Part shown: positions 25,961-33,779 of the stretch, one piece after another
How positions within the stretch are numbered: the first letter of the stretch is position 1
Layout of the letters: each line of letters opens with the position of its first letter
Source of the DNA: Streptomyces lichenis
Lineage (GTDB): Bacteria; Actinomycetota; Actinomycetes; Streptomycetales; Streptomycetaceae
DNA: 64,000 nt
Direction: 5' to 3'
NCBI RefSeq assembly: GCF_023218175.1
Contig: NZ_JALPTH010000004.1
Span: 1 to 64,000, forward strand
Translations under genes and position numbers: made by a program
Notes under the pieces: generated by a model
The model's database searches: none
Told to the model about the DNA's origin: nothing
What the model saw: the letters and a program-made list of their open reading frames with translations, nothing else

Positions 25961-26092
25961 CTGATCGGCTCCTCGGCACTGACGCACACAACAGGAAGGT
26001 TCGGGTGGGGGGTTGGGGGTTGGGACGTGCGGCGGGGGAGGGGTGATGCCGGCCGGGGGTGTCGGGGATCGGGATACGGGAGCGGGAGCGGG
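25961..26092. other. Spacer between the PP2C and VWA genes
   Basis: At 132 bp this is the largest gap inside the block. It holds GGTTGGGGG words and no clear terminator, so read-through from the PP2C gene is likely; an internal promoter cannot be excluded. Confidence 0.5.
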
Positions 26093-28591
26093 TCAGGCCG
26101 ATCCTGCCCCGGCGGGCGGTACGGCGAACGGCAGCAGCGCCACCGTTACGTTGTCGTGGCCGCCGCCGTCCAGGGCGTGGCCCACCAGCACCCGGGCGCT
26201 GTGCAGCGGCCGCGCGCCGGCGTCGGCGGGCAGCACCCGGGCCATCTCGTCCGTCCCCTCCGCGTAGTTCCACAGCCCGTCGGTGCAGACCACCACCACT
26301 CCGGGCCGGTCCGGCTTGAAGGCGGCGGTGTGCGGGTCGAGTTCGTAGGAGTCGGCACCGAGCCAGCCGGTGATCGCGTGGGCGCGCTCGTCCGCGTACG
26401 CCTCGGCCTCGCCCATCAGGCCCGCGGCCACCATCTGCGCGGCCCAGGAGTCGTCCTCGGTGAGCCGGGCCGCCGGGGCGCCGCGGTCGTCCGGCACCCA
26501 GTAGGCGCGGCTGTCGCCGACCCAGCCGACCACCAGCAGCCCGCCCGCGACGACCGCGCCCACCAGGGTGCAGGCCGGGGCGTTCTGGTGGCGGTGCGGC
26601 TCGTGCTCGCGGGCCCCGTCGCCACCGCCGTCCGCGAGCGCGTCGACCGCCTTGGCGGCCGCCACGATCGCCTCGTGCATCGCGGTCTGCGGGTGGGCGC
26701 CCCGAGGGAGCGCCGCCGTCAGCGTCTCGCAGGCGGTGGCCGCGGCGGCGGCCGAGGCCTCGTCGGGCCGGGTCGCCGAGGACACCCCGTCGCAGACGAT
26801 CGCGACCGTGGCGGGCGAGCCGTCCGGCAGCACCGCCCTGGCCACCGCGAAGGAGTCCTCGTTGCGGTGGTGGCGCAACCCGCGGTCGCTCACCGCGGCC
26901 ACCGTGTCCAGGGCCCGCTCCATATGGTCCCGTTCGCTCGGCTGCGCGTGCCCGCAGTTCTCGCAGTACCCGTCCGCGTCCACCCGCCCGGCCCGGCACG
27001 CCACACACCCCCGCGCCACCGCGTGCTCGACGGTGCGGGGGTCGGGGACGGCGGGCCCGCCGGAGTGCTCGGCGGCGGTGCGGCCGGGAGCGCCGCCGCC
27101 CGGCCGCGCCGCCCCTTCACCCACCCGCCCAGCCGGTGCCGGGCCGGCGCGGTGCGCGCTGCCGTCGTGCGCGGGTACGTCGTGTGGGGCGCTCTCCCCC
27201 GGAGGCGCGCCCGCCCCGGGCGTCTGCCCCGGCGCCCCCTGCGGGGCGGTGCCGGAAGCCGCCGTGGTGTGCCCTGCCGGGTCGGTGCTGTGCGCGTGGC
27301 CGCCGTGCTGGGCGGCGCCCTGCGCAGGCGTGGCCGTTTGGGACGGCTGCCCCGGCGGGTGCTGCGGGGCGGTGCCGTCATGCGGGGCGGCGCCCTGCGG
27401 AGGCGTGCCTGCTTCGGGCACCTGCCCTGGCGTGCCCTGGGGGGCGGTGCTGTCGTGCTGGGCGGCGCCCTGTGGAGGCGCGCCCGCTCCGGGAGCGGCG
27501 GCCCCATGCCCGGGCGCGCCCTGCGGGGTCGTCCCGGGAACTGCGGCGCCGTGCGCGGGTACGTCGTGTGGGGCGGCGTGCTGTGGAGGCGTGGCCGGTC
27601 CGGGCACCTGTCCTGGCGTGCGCTGCGGGGTGGTGCTGTCGTGTTGGGCGGCGCCCTGTGGAGGCTTGCCCGCTCCGGGGGCGGCCCCTTGCCCGGGCGG
27701 CCCCTGGGGGGTCGTCCCGGGAACTGCGGCGCCGTGCGCGGGTACGTCGTGTGGGGCGGCGTGCTGTGAAGGCGTGGCCCTCCCGGGAACTGCGGCTCCC
27801 TGCGAGTGCCCGGCCTGCTCGGCGGCGCCCTGCGCAGGCGTGGCCGTCCCGTGCCCCGCCGTGCCCTGCGGGTATCCCGCCGGCTCGGCGGTGCCCCGCG
27901 TCGGTCCGACCGCTCCGGGTCCGGTCGCCCCGCGTCCGGGTGCGGCACCCGGGTTCCCGGCGCCGTACGGGTGCCCGGCCTCCACCTGCCTCGCCTCGGC
28001 CGGGCGCGGTGCCGGAAGCTCGAAGTCGTCGCTCTCGCCCGCTCGGTCGTCGAACCGCAGGGCTGCGCTGTCCGGCAGCGTATGCCCGGGGCCCTGGCCG
28101 CCCACCGCCCCCGTACCCCACGTCGTACCGGCCACCGGTCCACCCGGCACCCGTCCAGTCTCCGGGGCACCGCCTTCCGGTCCACCCGGCCATGTCTCGC
28201 CCGCAGGCACCGGTCCACCCGGTACCGGTCCACCCAGCACCGACCCGTCGGCATCCGACCGGCCGCCGACGACGCCGTCTTCCGCCGGCCCACCGGCAGC
28301 CCCCGGCCCACCGGCAGCCCCCGGGGGGCCACCGGCAGCGTCCGACCCGGCAGCCCCCGGGGGCGCCACCGGAACTCCCGCACCGCCCGGCGCCCCTGAG
28401 ACGCCCACCGCCCCCGGGTCGCCCGGCCCACCCCGGTCGCCCGGGGCGGAGGCCGGGCGGGTGCGGGGGGGTGGGGGGACGGCCGAGAGGTCGTAGCCGC
28501 AGGCGCCGCAGAACAGGTCGCCCGACTCCAGCGGCTCCTCGCAGCCGGGGCACTTCGACAGGGCCGCGGGCCGGTCCATCTGCGCCATCAC
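26093..28591 (-). CDS. PP2C-type Ser/Thr phosphatase with two zinc ribbons and a long repeat linker
   Basis: An 832-residue protein. A zinc ribbon (CPGC, CGAC) occupies residues about 12-36. A Pro/Gly/Ala/His-rich linker of roughly 490 residues follows, with 61-residue repeats beginning QHAAPHDVPAHGAAVPG. A second zinc ribbon (CVAC, CENC) sits just before the C-terminal PP2C domain (about 565-832), which has every metal-binding motif: RNEDSF, CDGVSS, GDSRAYW, CTDGLW and GHDNVTV. It is therefore expected to be active and to reverse the neighbouring kinase. The start is the ATG at 28591, directly after the kinase stop; a second in-frame Met follows at residue 2. Confidence 0.93.
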   Translation of the reverse strand: MMAQMDRPAALSKCPGCEEPLESGDLFCGACGYDLSAVPPPPRTRPASAPGDRGGPGDPGAVGVSGAPGGAGVPVAPPGAAGSDAAGGPPGAAGGPGAAGGPAEDGVVGGRSDADGSVLGGPVPGGPVPAGETWPGGPEGGAPETGRVPGGPVAGTTWGTGAVGGQGPGHTLPDSAALRFDDRAGESDDFELPAPRPAEARQVEAGHPYGAGNPGAAPGRGATGPGAVGPTRGTAEPAGYPQGTAGHGTATPAQGAAEQAGHSQGAAVPGRATPSQHAAPHDVPAHGAAVPGTTPQGPPGQGAAPGAGKPPQGAAQHDSTTPQRTPGQVPGPATPPQHAAPHDVPAHGAAVPGTTPQGAPGHGAAAPGAGAPPQGAAQHDSTAPQGTPGQVPEAGTPPQGAAPHDGTAPQHPPGQPSQTATPAQGAAQHGGHAHSTDPAGHTTAASGTAPQGAPGQTPGAGAPPGESAPHDVPAHDGSAHRAGPAPAGRVGEGAARPGGGAPGRTAAEHSGGPAVPDPRTVEHAVARGCVACRAGRVDADGYCENCGHAQPSERDHMERALDTVAAVSDRGLRHHRNEDSFAVARAVLPDGSPATVAIVCDGVSSATRPDEASAAAAATACETLTAALPRGAHPQTAMHEAIVAAAKAVDALADGGGDGAREHEPHRHQNAPACTLVGAVVAGGLLVVGWVGDSRAYWVPDDRGAPAARLTEDDSWAAQMVAAGLMGEAEAYADERAHAITGWLGADSYELDPHTAAFKPDRPGVVVVCTDGLWNYAEGTDEMARVLPADAGARPLHSARVLVGHALDGGGHDNVTVALLPFAVPPAGAGSA
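27545..27780 (-). repeat. 183-bp direct repeat encoding the PP2C linker
   Basis: The word GTGCGCGGGTACGTCGTGTG occurs at 27551 and again at 27734, 183 bp (61 codons) apart, with high similarity through the unit. A third, diverged copy of the word is at about 27171. The frame-preserving period shows that the linker expanded by in-frame duplication; copy number may vary between strains. Confidence 0.85.
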
Positions 28592-31327
28592 TCACACCCA
28601 TGTCCGGGGGCGGACGCGGTTCGCCCGCTCCACCAAGTCGATCCGCTCCTCGCCCCGCTGGGCCAGCCGGGCGAGCACCCGGTAGGAGCGCTCCAGGCCG
28701 AGGCGCAGTCCGCGCTCGTCCGGGTCGCTGCCCAGCAGCGGGCGGCGGTCGCGTCCCGCTCCGGGACTACCGGAGAGTACCCAGTCCAGCGCCTTGCCCA
28801 GTACCTCGGTGGCCAGTTGCTCCCGGCGCACCGCGTCCAGCCCGAACCGCTCCAGCGCCGCCACCTCCCCGGCCGCCGCCGCCAGGTCGTCCAGCAGCGG
28901 CTCATCGCCCGGGCGGTGCCGCAGCCGCGCCCGCACCGCCGCCACCCGGGCCGCCGTGTAGTGGATGGAGGCCTCCGGCACCGACTCCAGGGTGCGTACC
29001 GCCGCCTGCCGGTCGCCGGCCGCCAACTGGACGCGGGCCAGCCCGAACGCGGCGCTGACATGGCTCGGGTCGGTCGTCCACACCAGCCGGTAGTACTCCG
29101 CCGCGTTGTCCAGCTGGCCGAGCAGCTCGGCGCAGACCGCGAGCGCCAGCTTGGGCGCGGGCTCGCCCGGGAACGCGTCGTACAGCGCGTCGAAGGAGAG
29201 CGCCGCCGTCTCGTTGTCACCGGAGGCCAGGGCGGTCACGCCCCGGTACCAGACGACCCGCCAGTCGTCCGGGCGGTCCGCCTCCAGGCTCTCCAGGCCC
29301 CGCAGCGCCGGGCCCGTCTCGCCCATGTCGAGCCGGGCGCGCAGCTCCCTCAGCCGCAGCTCCACCGAGGAGGCGGGCGCGGTGCCCAGGGCGGCTGTCA
29401 GCTCGGCCGGGGCGGAGGCCAGCAGTCCGGCGAGGAACCCGGCGTTCGGGTCGCCGGGGTCGACATGCGGTACGGGCAGGGCGAGCGCCGTGGCCCGGGC
29501 GTCCAGCGCCCCCAGCAGCGGGGTGCCGGCGGCCGGCGGGGGCGATGTCCCGACGCCCGGTGCGGTACGGGGGGAGGGGATGGGGGGTGCCGGGGGAGCC
29601 GCCGCCGGCACACGGCGTCCGGCTGCCTGGTGGGTCGGCCCGGCGGTCAGCCGACCGGCACCGGCGGTCTGGACGGCGCCCGCGCTGTGCACCGCGGTGG
29701 CCAGGGCGGCGGGGGCCCCGGCTCCGGCGGCCGGTGCGGGGGGCGGAACCGGGGGCGTAGCCGGGCCCGCCGTGGCCGGGCGCGAGGCGGGTCGGGCGCG
29801 GCGGAGGAGGCCGGCGCCTCGGGGCACCGGGCGCATGCCCAACTCGGTGACGTCACCGCCCGGTTCGGCGAAGAGGGCGGTGTCGGGCACCCGCAGCTCG
29901 GGGCCGAAGAGGGTGGAGAGGGCGGGGCGGGGCTGCCCGGTCTGGACGGCCACCACCTCCCGCAGCACCCCGGTCAGCTGCTCGGCCATCTCCTGCGCGG
30001 AGGCGAACCGGCGGGCCGGGTCCGGGTCGGTGGCCCGCACCAGCAGCCGGTAGAACGACTCGTAGCGGCGGAACACCTCGATGGTGTCCGGGTCCGGCAG
30101 CGAGTCCGCGTAGACCGTGGTGTACCCCTGGAAGTCGAAGGTCAGCACCGCCAGCGTGCGTGCCACCGTGTACAGGTCGGAGGCGACCGACGGGCCGGCC
30201 TCGGCGACCTCCGGGGCCTGGTAGCCGACCGTGCCGAAGATGGCCGATTCCTCGTCGTCCATCCGCCGTACCGCGCCCATGTCGATCAGCTTCAGCTGGT
30301 CCTCGGTCTGGATCGCGTTGTCCACCTTGAAGTCGCAGTACAGCAGGTTGCGGCCGTGCAGATGGCCCAGCGCCTCCAGGGCCTCGATGCCGTACGCGCA
30401 GGCCTGCTCCACCGGCAGCGGATCGCGCCGCCCGTCGGGGCCCCGCCGCTCGTTGGCGATGTCCTTGAGCGACTTGCCGCCGACGTACTCCATGACGATG
30501 TAGCCGTCCAGCGAGCCGGTGCGCTGGTCCAGGTGCTCCACGAAGTTGAGGATGCCCACGATGTTGGCGTGCTCGATCTCGGCGAGGAACCGCCGCTCGG
30601 AGATCGCCGCCGCCATCGCGTCCTGGTCGCCGGTGTCCAGCAGGCCCTTGAGCACCACCCAGCGGTCGGACACCGCGCGGTCGATGGCCAGGTACACCCA
30701 GCCGAGCCCGCCGTGCGCCAGGCAGCCCACCACCTCGTACTGCCCGTGCACCACGTCCCCGGCGCGCAGCTTCGGCACGAAGGAGTAGGGGTGGCCGCAC
30801 TTGGTGCAGAACCCCTCGGTGCGGCCCGGCCGGCCGCCGCGCGCCCGGCCCACCGGCACCCCGCAGTCCGAGCGCGAGCAGAACCGCTTGCGCTCGGGGA
30901 CCTCGGGGACCTCCATCACCACCGAGCGGGGCGAGGGCCGCGGCACCACCGGCACCGACACCAGCCCGGCGCCCAGCCGGTTGCGCCCCGACTGCCCGGA
31001 GGAGGTGCCCGAACTGCGCACCGACACCGAACGGGTGGAGCTCGAACCGCCGGCCGGCGAGCGGGAGAGCCGGCCCGACACCGAGCGCCGCGAGGTGGAG
31101 GAGCGGGAGGACGCCCGGGAGGAAGGAGAGGAACGGGAGGAGCGCATCGAGGCCGAGGAGGGTGCCGAGGAACGTGAGCGACCGCCCGCGACCCCCGTCG
31201 CCGAGGAGGACACCAGGCCGCCCGGCGACACCACCGGGGCCAGCCCGCAGGTGTCGCAGTACAGCTCGCCGCCGCCCATGTCCTCGTAGGAGCCCTCGCA
31301 GTCCGGGCGCTGGCACGTGGTCGTCAT
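28592..31327 (-). CDS. pknG: PknG-type soluble Ser/Thr protein kinase with TPR domain
   Basis: A 911-residue cytoplasmic kinase. Zinc-ribbon Cys pairs lie at C5/C10 with C24/C27 and at C150/C155 with C174/C177, flanking a Ser/Arg-rich segment (39-115) that may be a phosphorylation region. The kinase domain (about 190-460) has the PknG-like glycine loop GCLAHGGLGW, Lys227, the catalytic loop CDFKVDN (D332, K334, N337) with no HRD Arg, and DMG (D349) in place of DFG. The C-terminus is a TPR array (about 690-830). M. tuberculosis PknG senses amino acid availability through GlnH and GlnX and acts on a FHA protein (GarA). Here the same partners are adjacent. The ATG follows AGGGGGA and overlaps the upstream stop. 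Confidence 0.94.
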   Translation of the reverse strand: MTTTCQRPDCEGSYEDMGGGELYCDTCGLAPVVSPGGLVSSSATGVAGGRSRSSAPSSASMRSSRSSPSSRASSRSSTSRRSVSGRLSRSPAGGSSSTRSVSVRSSGTSSGQSGRNRLGAGLVSVPVVPRPSPRSVVMEVPEVPERKRFCSRSDCGVPVGRARGGRPGRTEGFCTKCGHPYSFVPKLRAGDVVHGQYEVVGCLAHGGLGWVYLAIDRAVSDRWVVLKGLLDTGDQDAMAAAISERRFLAEIEHANIVGILNFVEHLDQRTGSLDGYIVMEYVGGKSLKDIANERRGPDGRRDPLPVEQACAYGIEALEALGHLHGRNLLYCDFKVDNAIQTEDQLKLIDMGAVRRMDDEESAIFGTVGYQAPEVAEAGPSVASDLYTVARTLAVLTFDFQGYTTVYADSLPDPDTIEVFRRYESFYRLLVRATDPDPARRFASAQEMAEQLTGVLREVVAVQTGQPRPALSTLFGPELRVPDTALFAEPGGDVTELGMRPVPRGAGLLRRARPASRPATAGPATPPVPPPAPAAGAGAPAALATAVHSAGAVQTAGAGRLTAGPTHQAAGRRVPAAAPPAPPIPSPRTAPGVGTSPPPAAGTPLLGALDARATALALPVPHVDPGDPNAGFLAGLLASAPAELTAALGTAPASSVELRLRELRARLDMGETGPALRGLESLEADRPDDWRVVWYRGVTALASGDNETAALSFDALYDAFPGEPAPKLALAVCAELLGQLDNAAEYYRLVWTTDPSHVSAAFGLARVQLAAGDRQAAVRTLESVPEASIHYTAARVAAVRARLRHRPGDEPLLDDLAAAAGEVAALERFGLDAVRREQLATEVLGKALDWVLSGSPGAGRDRRPLLGSDPDERGLRLGLERSYRVLARLAQRGEERIDLVERANRVRPRTWV

Positions 31328-32616
31328 CTGGTCCCCCTGTGGTCACTCGGCCCGGCCAGGGCCTCCGCGGCCGCCCGCTGGTAGCGCAGCACCGCCTGCT
31401 CGGCGGCCCGCAGGTCGCACGGGGCGCTCCACAGCATCCGGCGCGCGGTGTCGTACCGCTCGATCAGCAGCGTGTCCTCGGCCAGACCGTGCCGGGCCAC
31501 CTTCGCCCGGTAGGCGTCCAGCCGCCCCCGCAGCTCGGCCCGGACCGCCAGCGGCGCGGTGACCGCCGCCAACTCCTCCCGGGCCCGCAGCAGTTCCTCC
31601 TCGGCCTGCTGCTCCAGCGCCTCCAGCAGCGGGGACAGGCGGTTCCAGCGGGCGTGCCGCCGGTGCTCGGCGGCGGCCGCCAGCCGCTCCTGGAGCGCGG
31701 TCGGCGGACCGCTGACCGCCGGCACCTCCGAGGCGGCGATCTTGGCCAGCACCTCGCCGCGCGCCGCCCGGGCCTCGGCCAGCGTGCGGTCCGCGCGGGA
31801 CAGCACATCCCGCAGCCGCAGCAGCCGGGCCTCGGAGTCCTGGCGCACCTGGAGCACCGCCTCCACCTCGCGGCGCACCTCCTCCAGCGCCCGCGCGGCC
31901 CGGTCGTACCGCTCGGTGTCCGGCCGGCCGCCGCCCGGCGCCGAACTGCCGCCGGCCGGCCGCCAGAACGCCAGCGGATCGGTCACCACCTGGGAGCGCA
32001 GCAGCGCCAGCTCCTGGGTGATCGCCTCCAGGTCGTCACCCGAGGGGTGCTCCCCGGGCCGCACCCCCACCGAGTGCGCCAGCGAACGGGTCCGGCCCAG
32101 CTCGGCGGCGAGCAGGTCTATCCGGGCGGGCAGCGCCGACCAGACCGCGTCCGCGCACACCACCGTGTCCAGCGAGGCGGCGTACAGCTCGTTCATCCGC
32201 TCCACCAGCCGCGCCAGGGTGAAGCGCTCGACCAGCCCGCCGCCCCCGGTGAGCCCGGGCGCGCGGACCTCGGTGCCGGAGACCGCCACACTCTCGCCGC
32301 GCAGCCGCTCGGTCAGCTCCACCAGGTCCTCCCGGCTCGACCAGCGGCGCCGCGACCGCAGCTCCCGGGCCTCGCGCAGGGCGGCGGTGTAGGCGTCGAA
32401 GTACGCCCACAGGGCGGTGATCGTCTGCTCCGTCTCCGCCCAGCGGGCCTTGGTCGCACCGGTCAGCTCCGCGCCCTCCAGCAGTCGGCGGCCCGCGTGG
32501 TCCTGGAGCGCCAGCAGCGAGTCCTCGACCGCCTTGTGCTCCGCCGCCAGCCGCGCCAGCGCACGGTCCACCTCGTCCCGGTCCATCACCGGACCGGGGG
32601 GTCCCGTGACGCCCAT
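31324..32616 (-). CDS. Coiled-coil protein of unknown function between glnH and pknG
   Basis: A 430-residue soluble, almost wholly helical protein rich in Ala, Leu, Glu and Arg. Heptad-like stretches cover about 12-110 and 245-420. No enzyme motif, signal peptide or Cys pair. Its stop overlaps the kinase start (ATGA), implying equal production and direct contact. An adaptor between the GlnH/GlnX sensor and the kinase TPR domain is a reasonable guess, not shown. The start at 32616 has GAGAGGTGAG upstream; an internal Met at residue 11 is an alternative. Confidence 0.85.
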   Translation of the reverse strand: MGVTGPPGPVMDRDEVDRALARLAAEHKAVEDSLLALQDHAGRRLLEGAELTGATKARWAETEQTITALWAYFDAYTAALREARELRSRRRWSSREDLVELTERLRGESVAVSGTEVRAPGLTGGGGLVERFTLARLVERMNELYAASLDTVVCADAVWSALPARIDLLAAELGRTRSLAHSVGVRPGEHPSGDDLEAITQELALLRSQVVTDPLAFWRPAGGSSAPGGGRPDTERYDRAARALEEVRREVEAVLQVRQDSEARLLRLRDVLSRADRTLAEARAARGEVLAKIAASEVPAVSGPPTALQERLAAAAEHRRHARWNRLSPLLEALEQQAEEELLRAREELAAVTAPLAVRAELRGRLDAYRAKVARHGLAEDTLLIERYDTARRMLWSAPCDLRAAEQAVLRYQRAAAEALAGPSDHRGTR

Positions 32617-32679
32617 CGCTCACCTCTCACTGTCGGCCGGGCCGCGCCCGGGTGCCGGGCCGGGGGTCCGGCCCTGCGG

Positions 32680-33762
32680 TCAGCTGCTGCGGTACTTCGG
32701 CGCCGGCGGCCCCGCTATGCCCGGCAGCACCGCGCTCAGCCACTTGTCGTACGCCCGCTGCCACGGGCCCTTGCGGTAGTCGACCAGGACCTGGTTGACC
32801 CGGCGCACCAGGTCGTCGTTGCCCAGCTTGGCGGCCACGCCGTAGAACTCGGTGGTGAAGGGCCGGCCCTTCAGCCGTACCGCCGGGTCCTGCGCGGCCT
32901 GCCCGGCGGCCAGCGCGTTGTCGGTGACGACCGCGTCCACCTCGCCGAGCTGGAGCCGCACCAGGCAGTCCAGCTGGTTCGGCACCGTCAGCACGTCCTC
33001 GTCGCCGTCCCCGCCGTCGTGCTGGTCCTTGAAGACGGCGCCGAACGACTGCTGCTCCAGCGCCTCGTACGCCGTGGAGTCCTCGGCCGAGCAGATCCGC
33101 CTGCCCTTCAGCGAGGAGTCGTACCCGGTGACGGTGGACGTCGCCGGGGCCAGCACCTGCTGCCCGGCCTGGAAGTAGGCGGTGGAGAAGGCCACCTGCT
33201 CGGCCCGCTTGCAGTTGATGGTCATCGTCCGCACCACCAGGTCCACCCGGCCGCTCTCCAGCGCGGCGATGCGCTGGTTGGTGGGTATCGCCCGCAGGAT
33301 CACCGCGTCCCGGTCGCCGAGGATGTCCTCGGCGATGGCCCGGGCCAGGTCGATGTCGAACCCTTCGAGCTCCCGGGTCGCCGGGTCGCGGTACCCCCAG
33401 CGGTAGCTGTTCTGGTCCACGCCGACGACCAGTTTGCCGCGCGCCTTGATCGCCTTCACCGAGGGGCCGTCCGCGGTGGACGGCGGCAGCGAGGCCTCCG
33501 GGTCCGTGCACTCCGCCGCCGCCCGGCCCGGCGCCGAGGCGGCCGTCCCGGAGGCGGCCGCCGGACCCAACTCCCCGTGCGCCAGCGGTACGAGGGTCAG
33601 CGCGGCGGTCACCGCGCAGGCGGCCGCCATCGCCGCGACCCCGCCCCAGCCGCGCAGCCGCCGCGTGCCCGGGCGCCGCCCGCGCGGTCGCGGTCCGCCC
33701 CGGGCACCGCCCGTCCCGCGCGCCCGTGGAGCCCCGCCCCGGGTGCCGTCCCCGTCCGCCAT
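32680..33762 (-). CDS. glnH: GlnH-like extracytoplasmic amino-acid-binding protein
   Basis: A 360-residue exported solute-binding protein of the glutamate/aspartate/glutamine type (SBP family 3). A very basic N-terminus (residues 1-45) precedes a hydrophobic export segment (about 47-68); no clean lipobox, so it may stay membrane-tethered by this segment. The mature part has KLVVGVDQNSYRWG, LEGFDIDLARAIAED, RVDLVVRTMT and VDAVVTDNALAAG, the family signatures. There are no ABC permease or ATPase genes beside it; instead it lies with a GlnX-like membrane protein and a PknG kinase, as in mycobacteria, so it is a sensor rather than a transporter part. The ATG at 33762 follows GGGGAGG. Confidence 0.92.
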   Translation of the reverse strand: MADGDGTRGGAPRARGTGGARGGPRPRGRRPGTRRLRGWGGVAAMAAACAVTAALTLVPLAHGELGPAAASGTAASAPGRAAAECTDPEASLPPSTADGPSVKAIKARGKLVVGVDQNSYRWGYRDPATRELEGFDIDLARAIAEDILGDRDAVILRAIPTNQRIAALESGRVDLVVRTMTINCKRAEQVAFSTAYFQAGQQVLAPATSTVTGYDSSLKGRRICSAEDSTAYEALEQQSFGAVFKDQHDGGDGDEDVLTVPNQLDCLVRLQLGEVDAVVTDNALAAGQAAQDPAVRLKGRPFTTEFYGVAAKLGNDDLVRRVNQVLVDYRKGPWQRAYDKWLSAVLPGIAGPPAPKYRSS

Positions 33763-33779
33763 CGTGCCTCCCCTCACCC

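Noticed and set aside
32680..33762. GlnH as part of an ABC uptake operon
   Set aside because: No permease or ATPase genes flank it; neighbours are GlnX-like and PknG-type.
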